DNA of 64,000 nucleotides, taken from positions 5,196,155 through 5,260,154 of the forward strand of contig BROE01000005.1 in assembly GCA_036571765.1 (NCBI GenBank), read 5' to 3'. The notes beneath the pieces are model-generated. The model was not told the origin of the DNA. It was given only the letters and a program-made list of their open reading frames with translations, and did no database searches. Position numbers and translations under genes: made by a program. Source of the stretch: Plecoglossus altivelis. Its lineage: Eukaryota > Chordata > Actinopteri > Osmeriformes > Plecoglossidae. Positions 45,801 to 58,900 of this stretch are shown one piece after another; the first letter of the stretch is position 1, and each line of letters opens with the position of its first letter.

Positions 45801-48800
45801 GGAAGAGGAAAAGAGAGAGAGGAGGGAGAGATGGAGAGAGAGAGTGTTAGGGAGGAGGAAAAGAGAAGAAAGAGAGGATGCAGTAGTATTGCCTTTTGAT
45901 CTACCTCAGTGGGGGCGGGGAGGACAAAACCCTCTACAAAGGGTTTCCCCCACCCACTCCCCCACTTCCCCCCCCGTCTTGCCCTCTCCAACCTCCTGGG
46001 CCGTATTGACCATCCATCCTCCTCCCCCCTGTTGGCTGTCCCTCACTCAGTCTGTGCGGGCCAGGCTGCGGTCGATGCTGGACAGGAGGTGGCCCACATC
46101 AGCACACTCTGATCGGGGCAGCTGCCAAAGACTGGAGCCTTGCTGGAGGTTTGCTGCAGTTGTCTGACACGTTTAGATATGGGTGCTTAAGTGAGATACA
46201 CATCCCTTCCCCCTCAAAAAAAAACCCTGACTGTAAAAAAACAGCCATAAAAACCTATATTATTATAACTATATATTTGCGTACGTATTGTAACTGAAAG
46301 GGAGCAGTTAGGAGTTTACCTAACTTAAATTGCTTGCTCACATCTCTGGATTTGCAGGCCATGGTTTGGAGTCCAGCTGTAGCTGCGATATGTCATGTCT
46401 TGCCCTGTCTGAAGCAGAACGTTCTGGAGCCCGGTCGTGGGTCGGCCCTCCTCTTGACCGTCCCAAACGTCCTCCCGCACGGCGCTGCGATTGTCATTCG
46501 TGTCACAAACTCTGTCTGTCCCTCCGCGAGGAATTGCGTTGCTTCTATTATCGGTGCTGGGGTGGCGTTGGTGAAAGGACGCCTGCTGCTTCAGCCTGGT
46601 GCCAGGAGAGGATCATGGGAAACCTCCTGAGGTATACCCCTCTCTCCCTCTCCCCTCCTCGCTTTCATCTCTGCTTTGAAATGTTTCAACAATCTCAGGG
46701 GTCTTGTCCATCCTGGTTACTGACTGGAAACATCCAGACAGTCCTTTACCAAGAGTCCAGAGCAGGCACGCTAGTATGTTTCTGAGGGAGAGAGGGTGTG
46801 TATGGGGGGGGGTTGCTCGCGTAGTTGACGCGGTGGATTGGTCCCCGCGCTTGTTGAGTTTGTCTGAAACTCTTGTCAAATGGATAAGCTCATCTAGTAC
46901 CGGTCGATCCTCCCTGGCTCCTGTTAGCTTGTGTGGGGAGCGGGGTGTAGTGCCAGGAGCTTCACCAACAGCAGCCCCGTATAGGCTGCAAGGTAGTCCA
47001 ACACCCTCAGCTCAGTCAAGAACGCAGACATAGCTTAGGACTCCACGAGACTCAGTCAGCGCGGGGGCAAGAACTTGGAGGCTGTGTGGGTATTCTGGGG
47101 TGAAGGAATCGGAGGCGGGTACTAATTATTATCCCATGTTGCTTTTGTAAAGAAACATTGAGTTGACAAACAAGATTTTCACCCTCAGAACAAAAATAAA
47201 CATCAACACCGGTATCACGCAAATACGCAGCAATATCCATACACCCTCTCTCCCTCAGAAACATACTAGCGTGCCTGCTCTGGACTCTTGGTAAAGGACT
47301 GTCTGGATGTTTCCAGTCAGTAACCAGGATGGACAAGACCCCTGAGATTGTTGAAACATTTCATCAAGCAGAGATGAAGCGAGGGGAGAGGGAGAGAGGG
47401 GTATACCTCAGGAGGTTTCCCATGATCCTCTCCTGGCACCAGGCTGAAGCAGCAGGCGTCCTTTCACCAACGCCACCCCAGCACCGATAATAGAAGCAAC
47501 GCAATTCCTCGCGGAGGGACAGACAGAGTTTGTGACACGAATGACAATCGCAGCGCCGTGCGGGAGGACGTTTGGGACGGTCAAGAGGAGGGCCGACCCA
47601 CGACCGGGCTCCAGAACGTTCTGCTTCAGACAGGGCAAGACATGACATATCGCAGCTACAGCTGGACTCCAAACCATGGCCTGCAAATCCAGAGATGTGA
47701 GCAAGCAATTTAAGTTAGGTAAACTCCTAACTGCTCCCTTTCAGTTACAATACGTACGCAAATATATAGTTATAATAATATAGGTTTTTATGGCTGTTTT
47801 TTTACAGTCAGGGTTTTTTTTTGAGGGGGAAGGGATGTGTATCTGGGGGGGGGGCATTGTCGGGGCTTTTCAGGTACTTGGCCAGGATGAAAATGGAGTG
47901 GCAGGACTCTTAGGAGGGCATGGAGGCTCCTGTAACACAAAACAGGTTTGGGGAGATTTGCAGCAGTGGGTCTTCTCTGTCGCCTCGGGGTTGCGTCTGG
48001 TCGTCTTCCATGTCCAAAGGTGTCAGTGACTGGATATTGTGTGCGTAGAGATTAGACGCAGTGCCGCACGGACAGAGAGGGGTTTAAATTGGTGCTCGAA
48101 TTGCTGTTTGAGATGATCGTTTGTTCACAATTAAATACTTCAGTCTCTAATCCAAAAGGGGATTTGTGTGAATCTAATTCATTATCCTGTATAAACCACA
48201 AGGCTGGTATCCCTGACTCTGTTCCCCTGTCTTCCCTACTAATACAACTCTGCTGAGGTAACTGAAGCCAGTCAGGTTTGCAGTGTGAGTGTGTGGGTGT
48301 GTAGATCTTCTCTGAAGAGCTGAGTGGCTAGCCAGGCCACGCAGTACTGCGGCTCTGGTGTGTGTGTCTGTGTGTGTGTGTGTGGCTAATGTGTGTGTGT
48401 GTGGCTACTGTGTGTGTGTACTGTGTGTGTGTACTGTGTGTGTGTGTCTTTGTGTGTGTGTGTGTGGCTACTGTGTGTGTGTAAGGTGTGTGTGTGGCTT
48501 CTGTGTGTGTGTGTGTGTGTACTGTGTGTGTGTGCGTGCACTGTGTACTATCCTCCGTGTCATTTGATCATCCTGGCTGAAGTGGACTGTGAGTCACATA
48601 GCGTCAGTCTCCTTTTAGACCTCCCAAACATCCTTATCCCCATATCAGGGTCTTCTTCCAGACTCCAGCTGCACTGGACTCAAAACAGACCTGGTTCAGC
48701 CCAGTTTAGCCCCTGCTCAACCCTGTTCAGCCCAGTTTAGCCCAGTTTGGTGCGTCAAGTCCGGCTCAGTTGACTCTTCCTCGGCCCGTTTAGATCAGCT

Positions 48801-51800
48801 GAGCCGACCTCGGTTCTGGTGTCTGCAAACACCTTCCTCCCCTCTGTATCGCCTGGGTAACCTCTCGCCGTTCCACTGCTGTTCTGATAAACAATGACTA
48901 ATGAGCGATGTGAGGCCAGAGGAGAGTCCATCACTGCTGGGTTATCGCCCCAGCCAGCCAGTCAGCCAGCCAGCCAGTCAGTCAGCCAGCCAGCCAGCCA
49001 GCCAGCAGCAGCAGCAGCAGTGGTGAAGAGGTGTGAGTGGGATGGCTGCGCTGGGTGAAGTGGCTGGAGTGGCTGGAGTGGCTGGAGAACAGGACTGGAT
49101 GTTGATGTTCTCGCTCCACGCTGAGGAGCCGAGGCCATTTGACAGACCGTCACTCGTTCCTGTAACTGCGAGAGAGGGAGTCGAATAGGCGGGCCAGTTA
49201 GGTTAGAGAGAATATTGAAGACTCGGGTTGAATGGACACGGGAAGGGAGGTGAACTTGAAGGGGTGAATTGTGGCATGGCTACCAGAGTCTGAGGTGGAG
49301 AGGAACAAGGTTGTTCCTTGTTCCACTGAGGGGAGGGGAGGGAAGGAGAGGTGAGGACAGAGGAGACAGTTCTAGGCTGAGGTAAGATAAATGATATGCT
49401 AACTAAAGGAAGATGAGATACTGTTAAGCCCCAGGAACAGAGATGGCCTGTGGGTAGAGGGGAGGGCATGTTATTAGGTCTCTGGCTGGCCTCGCTTTTC
49501 AGCCTGAAAGATTCGACTCTGTTCCTGTAGTGTGACATCAGACCGACTGTCACTCGTCCAACACAGCAGGTCACGAGTCAGGACAGAACTGCTGACTGAG
49601 AGAGAGAGAGAGAGAGAGAGAGTAAGAGAGAGAGAGAGAGAGAGAAAGGGAGGGAGAGAGAGAAAGAGAGAGGAGGAAGAGAGAGGAAGAGAGAGATAGA
49701 GAGGAAGAGAAACAGAGAGAGGAGGGAGTGGGAAAGAAGGTAGAGAGAGGATGGAGCGGGAGAGAAGGTAGAGAGGAAGAGAAAGAGAGAGAAAGGGAGA
49801 GTGAGAGAGGAGGGAGCGAGAGGAGGTAGAGAGAGGAAGAGAAAGAGTTGAAGAAAGGGAGAGAGGAGGGAGCGAGAGAGAGTGGAAGAAAGGGAGAGAT
49901 AGAGAGAGAGGGAGAGATAGAGAGAGAGAGAGAGAGAGAGGAGGGAGTGAGAGAGAGAAGGTAGAGGAAGAGAGAGAGAAAGAAAGGGAGAGTGAGAAAG
50001 GAGGGAGTGAGAGAAAGAGAGGAGAGAGAGAGAGGAAGAAAATGAGAGAGAGAGGAAGAGAGAGAGGAGGGAGAGAGAGGAAGAGAGAGAGGAGGGAGAA
50101 GGAGAGCTAGAGAGAAGGAAGAAAAGACAAAGGACAAAAAACGTGTTAAGAGGAGGGAGGAAGGAAGAAAGATGAAGAATGGGAGCAGAAAGATGAAGAC
50201 AGAGAGATAGAGATAGCAGGAGGGGGGAGGAAGATGGATAGACTTACGTAACGAGTGAGTGGAGAGAGCAGCTGGGAATGTTCTATGTCAGGTGTGGGTT
50301 CACGAGGGGAGAGGGAGGGGGTGTTTATCGGTGAATTTACACCCATCTCTGGCAGGCCTGTGGCATTGACAGGGAGCTACAAATGACTGACTGTGTTAGC
50401 ATCCTGCCCGCTTCGTTTCTCTGTCTTCGCTTTATTAGCAACACCCCCCCCCCTATAGTGAGGGGCTGTTGGCAGCCCAGTCACACCTGGCCTCAGGGGC
50501 CGGCCTCATGGGCAGGACTCATGGCCAAGCCTCATGGCCAGGCCTCATGGGCAGGCCTCACAGGCCTTAGAGGCAGGCCAGGTGCTCTAACTATGGTGTG
50601 TGTGTGTTTCTCTCTCTGGGGTGTGTACAGGATGACCAGATTGTACTGCAGTGCACTGCGACCGTTCTGAAGGAGCAGATCAAACTCTGCCTCTCCTGCG
50701 AGGGCTTTGGGAATCGCCTCTGCTTCCTGGAAACCACTTCCAACGCCCAGGTAAGAGCTACTGCCGGCAAACAGCCCTCACATCCCAGGACTCCACACCC
50801 GCCCAGGTGCTAAACCACTCCTCCCCCCCACCCCCACCCCCTCATCGGGGTTCTCTTCCCCAGAATGTGCCCCCAGATCTGGCCATCTGTGCCTTCATCC
50901 TGGAGCAGTCGCTGTCAGTGCGGGCTCTGCAGGAAATGCTGGCCAACACCGTGGAGATGAACGAGGTAAGCGAAGATGGTTGGATGGATGGATGGATGGT
51001 CGGTTGGATGGATGGATGGATGGTTGGATGGATAGATGGTTGGATGGATGGATGGTTGGATGGATGGATGTATAACTGTAAAATGGATGAATGGGATGAG
51101 AGGATGCAGAGAAGGATGGCAGGAGGGCTAAACTAATGGAAGGATGAATATGATTGAGGTGGCAGATGTAGAAGATCGTTTTGTTCAAAGAGGCATGGCT
51201 TGTGAAAGGTTGAGATTTTTCTGGGCTTTTCTGTGGTTTCAGGTTTGTTTCGGTACATAATGGAGCAGAGACACAAGCCGTATTGTTCGATAAGAACAAT
51301 CTAAGAAAAATAAACTATCTTCCTGTCATGTTAGCTCTCACGGAAAAGACCTTGTTTTATTACTGGAACAGTATGTTTCCATCGCCTCTGGTTCTCTGAG
51401 AAAACTTCCATATAACACCCGTTATAGAGTAGATTTATCACACAACTCCAGACCATGAAGTCACTTGACCTTTTGTTTCTTTCTCTGACACTTCCACCTC
51501 TCTCTCCCTGCCAACCAGGCAGTCGATTTGGACAAATGGGTATGTCTTTGCACATGTCTCATATCCTGTAACTTGTTTCCCAAACTGGAGCCCCCCCCCC
51601 AAACTCTCCTTCCCCCACCTTCTTCCTCCCCCCTTTGTCCCTCCTTTCTCCCTCCGTCCCCTCTTACACCCTCCCTGCCTCCTCCCACCCTTCCTCCCAC
51701 CTACCCTGAACTAACCATCCTCTCCTAAACCCTCTCTCCTCTCTCCTTCCCTCCTCTCCCACACCCTCCTCTCTCCTTCCCTCCTCTCCCACACCCTCCC

Positions 51801-54800
51801 TCCTCTCTCCTTCCTTCCTACCCCACACTCTCCCTCCCTCCCTCCCTCCTCCCCCACACCCAAAAAACCGTACTCACCTCCTGGTTGTCCGATTCAGTCA
51901 CGTAGAGACTGCCATTCACGCACTCCACCACCCCCTCTAGTCTCACTTCTTTCACTTGACACGCTTGTAGACACGATGCAGCTGTCTTCCACCTGTCTGT
52001 GCCTCCGCAGTAGGACCCCACCTGGGAGTAAACAATACACAGAGCCTTAGCATAACGTTCTAATAGACATAGCAGTGACTGCATTTCTCTAGTAACTTAC
52101 TGTCACCAACTGTAGCTCGTACAAGCTCCTTAACTGCACACTCAGCCTCTATGGTGTCAGTTTCTTCATTCAGTCGCCTACATGTTCATTTAGTCATCTA
52201 CATGTTCATCCAGTTATCTACATATTCATTCAGTCATCTACATATTCATTCAGTCTCACCATCTAACTGTATTTCATGCATCACCATTGACACCTATATT
52301 AACCCCTCCCGTGCATAATGGCATGGTTCCCTGCCTCTGGTCACGTGTTCCTCTGGATTAACCTCACTTCCTCATTCCTCCTCCAACGTTCTACAATCAT
52401 CCACTTGGCTCATGCCTGTCTGCCCCCCCCCCCCCGCCCTCTCCTACTCTTCCCCCCACCAGTCCAACCTAAGATCCTACCATGGCGGCGTCCTGACTAG
52501 AGATGTTTGATCCATCTCCGACCAACAGGCTTGGGGTACATGCCCATGCACTCAGCAGAGGTGTGGGTGTAATCAGTAGCGTAGCAGCTACATTAGCATG
52601 TTATCAGGGGCTGTTCTCACATAGCCTCAGCCCTGAGGGACTGAGCCTGGGGCCCTGGAGCTGGAGCCTGGCCTTTCCAGCGGAAGGCCGGGGATGAGAA
52701 TAGCATGGCATGCAGTCCAGCGGAGAGTCCCGACCAGGGCAGGGGATCGAGGGGGCGATGGGTGACGGGGGCTTAGAACCTGACACCCCATCAGAGTGCT
52801 GGCTTGGCCTAGCCTGTCCCCCACCAGCCCCACCAGCCCCCCCCTACCCTGTCTTAGCCCCCCCCCCTCCCCCCAGCTTCTAGGCTCTTCAGCTGTCCCA
52901 TTGAAGACCAGTGCTAATGTCACCCAGGGCTAATTGATTAGTCCAGCTCTTTGACACATGTGCCCTGGCCCTATCGCAGTGGATCAAGGTTTTCTTAACC
53001 CCTACAAACCCGAAGCCCGATCATGATCATACTGGTGTCTGGTGCTGGTGATGATGAATCTGGCTAACTATACCGTCACTACAACCATAATTCTTTTTTG
53101 TTTGTTTGTTTGAAACCTTGCTGGATATTGAGAAAAGGTAGGATGATTACATGTGATGTCTGTGTTTTCTCCATGCCAGCTGTAACCGGTGGCGATGACT
53201 GGATATGAATGGCATTGTCCTTGTTGTTGCTACTGTTGACTTGTCTGCTCTCTTTTGGTTGGTGTTTAGTGACATTAACCTGCTACTTGTGAATGTCACG
53301 GTCTGTGTGCGATGAAGAAAGTGTTCAATCTCCCTTTGAACAGTCTCTCTTCTCTGGTCTGGTGCATTTGGTTGGTGTTGTGTTTGGTGTTGTGGTTGGT
53401 GTTTTGTATGGAAAGGAGAACATTCTCACTCCACTGAGCTCAGCTCCGTGGTAAGGAGGTGGGCAAGAGAACCCTTCTCCTCCTCCTCCTCTGTCCTCTT
53501 CTCCTCCCTTCTCCTCTGTCCTCTTCTCCTTCTCCTCCCTCCTCTTCTCCTCTTCCTCCTCTCTCCTTCTCCTCCTTCCTCTCCTTCTCCTCCTCCTCCC
53601 TTCTCCTTTGTCCTCTTCTCTTCTTCGTCCTCTCCTCCTCCTCCTTCTCCTCCTTCTCCTCCTCCTCCCTTCTCCTCTGTCCTCTTCTCCTCTTCCTCCT
53701 CCTTCTCCTCCTCCTCCTTTCTCCTCTGTCCTCTTCTCCTCTTCCTCCTCCTTCTCCTCCTCCTCCTTCTCCTCCTCTCCTCCTCCTCCTTCTTCTCCTC
53801 CTCCCTTCCCCTTCTTGGAGCAGGCAGCTTTACTGGTGTCTCTAGCCGGCTGTGTGAGGCCAGTCAGTTAACCCTGTGTGCGCTGGTTTCTGTCCCTCTG
53901 TAGTCGTCCCAGGGTGGAGGTCACCGCACCCTGCTGTATGGCCACGCTATCCTCCTCAGACACTACCACTCCAGCATGGTGAGACCACACTCTCTGTCCG
54001 TCTCTCTCTGTCTTTCTCTCTCTCTCCGTCTCTCTCTCCGTCTCTCTTTCACTCTCTCTCTCTTTCTATCTCTCTCTCTCTCGTTCAATCTTTCTCTTTC
54101 CATCTCTTTCCATCTCTCTCTTTCTATCTCTTTCTCTTTCCATCCATCCCTCTCTCTCTCTTACTCTCTCCCTCGCTTTCTCTCTCCCTCTCTTTCCATT
54201 TCTCTCTCTCTGTCTCTCTCTCTCCCTCTTTCTCTCTGTCTCTCTCTCACTCTTTCAATCTCTCTCTCTCTTTCTCTGTCTTCCTCTGTCCATCCCTTTC
54301 CCTCTCTTTCTCTCTCCATCTTTTTTCCATCCCTCTCCCTCTCTTTCTCGCTCCCCCTCTCTTTCCATCTGGGTTCATGTCCAGCCCCAGTAGTTAGAGA
54401 GGCATGTGAAGGTGTGGTATGTATCAACCTGGAGTTGTGATCTCACCTCCATAGTATCTGAGCTGTCTGACGACGTCACGCTCACTCACCGACAAGCTGG
54501 CCTTCGACGTGGGCTTACAGGAAGACTCCACAGGTGCAGTATGGACTGTTAGGACTGCTAGGGTGGGGGGAATAACTAAACATCTATACATGTAAAAGAG
54601 AGAGATGACGTATTTGTGCTGATTTCATGCGCGTGTTCCACCAGGTGAGGCATGCTGGTGGACAATCCACCCAGCATCCAAGCAGAGGTCAGAGGGTGAG
54701 AAGGTCAGGGTAGGAGATGACCTCATCCTGGTCAGTGTGTCGTCTGAGAGATACCTGGTAAGGGTCCATCTCTCTCTTCCATGTCAAGGCTGAAGTGAAG

Positions 54801-55864
54801 ACCTGGGGAGTGTACTAAGTTTGCTCCTCTCTCTTTCTGCGGACGTTCTCCTCTCTCTTCTTCCCTCCTCGTCCCTTCTCTTCCCTCCTCGTCCCTTCTC
54901 TTCCCTCCTCCTCCCTTCTCTTCCCTCCTCGTCCCTTCTCTTCCCTCCTCCGGCTCCTTGCTCCCCTCCAGCACCTGTCGTACGCCAGTGGAGATCTGAT
55001 GGTGGACGCTTCCTTCATGCAGACTCTGTGGAACATGAACCCAGTGTGCTCTGGGTGCGAGCTGGCCGAGGGTACGGTGCCAGAGCTCGTTCTAATCATC
55101 CCCCGCACGCACATTCACACGTGTGTTACATGCATGTCATGTTACATGCATGTCATGTTACATGCATGTCATGTTACATGCATGTCATGTTACATGCATG
55201 TCATGTTACATGTATGTCATGTTACATGTATGGGTTACCCTCTGACCTGTTTCCTTCTCCCAGGGTTTCTGACTGGAGGTCACGTTCTCAGGCTGTTTCA
55301 CGGACACATGGACGAGTGCCTGGCCATCTCCACGCCAGAGGAAGGAGAGGAGAATCGCAGGTGAGTTCCTTGTGCCTCCCTGCCCCACTGTCTCACCCAA
55401 TCCCCCCCATGTACCCCCCCTGTCCTCTGTCTGTACTCTTGCACCACCCTGCTCTCCCCCTCTCTCGCCCTCTCCGGCTCTCTCTCCCCTCTTTCTTTCC
55501 CTCTCCCCCTCTCTCTGCCCTTCTCTACTTCCTTCTCCCCTCTCACCGCGTCTCTCCCCATCTCTCTCTTCCTGTCTCTTTCCCCCTGTCTCTTTCCCCC
55601 TCTCTCCCTCACCCTTTCCCTCCCTCTATAGCGTGTTTACGTCGCTCCAGGCTGGTGTAGTTAGCATGCTGTGTCTTGGTGATATTGACAGCAGTGCTGC
55701 CCTTGTGTGTGTGCAGGATGGCCCACTATGAGGGTGGTGCAGTGTGTAGCCAGGCTCGCTCCCTCTGGAGGCTGGAGCCACTGAGAATCAGGTGAGAGTC
55801 TCCTCTAGTTCACCTCTAGGTGAGATGCTCTCTCTCTCTACTTCTGTCTCTCGTGTTCCCTTTT

Positions 55865-55918
<54 letters not shown>

Positions 55919-58900
55919 TTATGTCTTCTTTTGACTCTGTCCTTCTGGTAAAGTTTGACCCTTCCCTGTTCCTGTAGCTGGAGCGGCAGCCACATGAAGT
56001 GGGGCCAGTCGTTCCGAGTGCGGCACATCACCACGGGCCGGTACCTGTGTCTGGATGAGGAGAAGGGCCTCATGGTCGTGGACCCTGAGAAGGCCAACAC
56101 CAAGCTCTCCGCCTTCTGTTTCCGAGTGACAAAGGTCAGAATTATACTTTTAAATCCCCTCTTCGTCCCTCCTTCCAAGGGCATTGGTTTAACTTTGACA
56201 TTGAGGAGGGGGGGACAGATTTGCTGGCATAATCCGACATCTTCTTTGTTGCGCTTTCAAAATAAAAGTTAATCAAAATAAAAGCCCTTATGGAATAGGC
56301 TAACTTTTGTCTGGGACACATGCAGCATTTTCCAATATCGAGGGGGACCCGTCTCACCCCCGATCCTATGCCAATGCCTCCATCCATCCCTCGTTTCCTC
56401 TAACCATCCCTCCTTCCCTCTAACATCCCTCCTTCCCTCTAACATCCCTCCTTCCCTCTAACCATCCCTCCTTCCCTCTAACCATCCCTCCTTCCCTCTT
56501 TCCTGCCTGGTTCCCCCGAGCAGGAGAAGGTGGAGGGGGCTAAGAAGCGCGACGTGGAGGGCATGGGCATCCCCGAGATCAAGTACGGAGAGTCCATGTG
56601 CTTCGTCCAGCACGTGTCCACGGGGCTGTGGCTCACCTACGCCTCCCTGGATGCCAAGGCAGCCCGCCTGGGCTTTATGAAGAGGAAGGTAGGCTCATCA
56701 CGGCTCCCGTCGTCTCCGTTCCCGTTAGAACCAGGACTGGGATTGGCCAAGTGAAATCGAAGTCTGTCCCTGAACTGCAGTAGAACCTGTTGGAGACTTT
56801 CAGTGATGCACAGATGGATGTGTATGTTGTGTGTGCACAGGCTATACTGCACCAAGAGGGCCACATGGACGACGCCTTGTCCCTGTCCCGCTCCCAGATC
56901 GAGGAGTCTCAGGCGGCTCGTATGATCTACAGCACCCTGGGCCTCTTCACCCAGTTCATCAAGTACGACCAGCATCTGTTCCTTTCAAAATCCAGCGTAA
57001 CCATCTACACACCCTCGTAGTTAGTGTTGACGCATTGGTGTGACTGTGTGTGTGTATGTGGTGACTTTATGTTTGTGTGTTGATCGTGTGTGTGTGTGTG
57101 TGTCTGTGTGTGTGTTTGTGTGTGTACATGGTGATTTTGTGTGTGTGTGTGTATGTGTGTGTGTGTGGTGACTGTGTGTATGTGGTGTGTGTATGCGTGT
57201 GGTGACTGTGTGTGTATGTATCCTCTAGGGGTCTGGACTCCCTGAGTGGGAAGAACAAGGCCCCGGGGCCCGTGGCCCTGCCGCTGGACGCGGTGGTCCT
57301 CTCCCTGCAGGACCTCATCTTCTACTTCCGCCCTCCAGAGGAGGAGCTGGAGCACGAGGAGAAGCAGACCAAGCTCCGCTCGCTCCGCAACCGACAGAAC
57401 CTCTTCCAAGAGGAGGCAAGCTGCCAGCGCAGTGGCTTTCAACCCTGGTCCTCAGGGACCCCCTTGTCCTGCATGTTCTAGATGTTTCCCTGCTCCAACA
57501 CACCTGATTCAAACGCATGTTTTGTTACCAGGCTTCTACAGAGCTAGTTATTGACCCATGTGTTTGAATCAGATGCATTGGAGCAGGGAAACATCTAAAA
57601 CACTGATCTGAAACCCGCAGGACGTGAGCATCCCTGAGGATCAGTGTTGAGAACCTCTGTTCTAGTGCCACTCAGCACACACACAAGAAGGAACACACCA
57701 TTATTGTCCTTTACATCTTAACCACACAGTTTCTCCCTTCATCAGTCCCTTTTGACTGATGCGAAAATGAACACCCAGCGGTGTTCCCACCACATAAGCC
57801 CCTCCTCTTCTCTGCTGGCCTCAGGGGATGATCACCATTGTGCTGGAGTGCATCGACCGTCTGAACGTCTACAACACTGCTGCCCATTTCTCGGAGTTCG
57901 CTGGGGAGGAGGCGGCAGAGTCCTGGAAGGAGATCGTCAACCTCCTCTATGAGCTACTGGGTAGGCTGGCCTTTTTCGTCCACTACGCTATAGCCTAAAC
58001 TGCTACAACCGTGGATGTGTCCCCGTGGATGTGTCCCCGTGTATGTGTCCCTCCTTCCCTCTAACAATCCCGTGGATGTGTCTCTGTGGATGTGTCCCCG
58101 TGGATGTGTTCCCATGGATGTGTCCCTCCCCTTCCCTCTAACAATCTGTTCTCAACCTCTTCCCAGCCTCTCTCATTAGAGGGAACCGCTCCAACTGCGC
58201 TTTGTTCTGTGACAACCTTGACTGGCTGGTCAGCAAACTGGACAGACTGGAGGCGTCCTCTGGTAGGTACAGGGAAGACTCTCTCCAGTCCACACCATAA
58301 TACAAACCATAATGTTCACCGTAACTGATTCTGAACCCAAAATACAAGCTTTATATGATCAAACTTGACGTATGTAACTGGAATCTTGACAGAACCGTCT
58401 GCCTTTCCTCAGGCATCCTGGAGGTGCTCTACTGCGTTCTGATCGAGAGTCCAGAGGTTCTGAACATCATCCAGGAGAACCACATCAAATCCATCATCTC
58501 CCTCCTGGACAAACACGGACGCAACCACAAGGTCAGCAGGTTGCCATGGTGACGACCAGGTACGGCGACGTCCGTAACAGACCCTCCTCTCATGCCTGCG
58601 TCATCTTCCAGGTGTTGGACGTCTTACGCTCTCTCTGCGTGTGTAACGGCGTCGCTGTGAGATCCAATCAGAACCTCATCACAGAAAACCTACTTCCTGG
58701 TCGTGACCTGCTGCTTCAGACTAACATCGTCAACTATGTCACCAGGTAGGTGTCGGCCCTGATGTGACCTTTGACCTTGATATAACGCGTCTGACGCTGG
58801 CCATCGTCACTGAGGCTGTCTTGTCTGCAGCGTGAGACCCAACATCTTCCTGGGTACCTGCGAGGGATCCACGCAGTACAAGAAGTGGTACTTTGAGATG

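Noticed and set aside
46330..47708. Identical ~98-110-residue frames on opposite strands, a possible small gene pair
   Set aside because: They are explained by the inverted duplication. The peptide resembles nothing known to me, and two overlapping frames are equally open.
49571..50137. 188-residue Ser/Leu-rich minus-strand frame
   Set aside because: It is a product of the 500-bp GA tract and has no domain signature.
53448..54440. Ser/Leu/Pro-rich frames of 150-170 residues
   Set aside because: They arise from (CTC)n and (CT)n tracts around the real 75-nt ryr1 exon.
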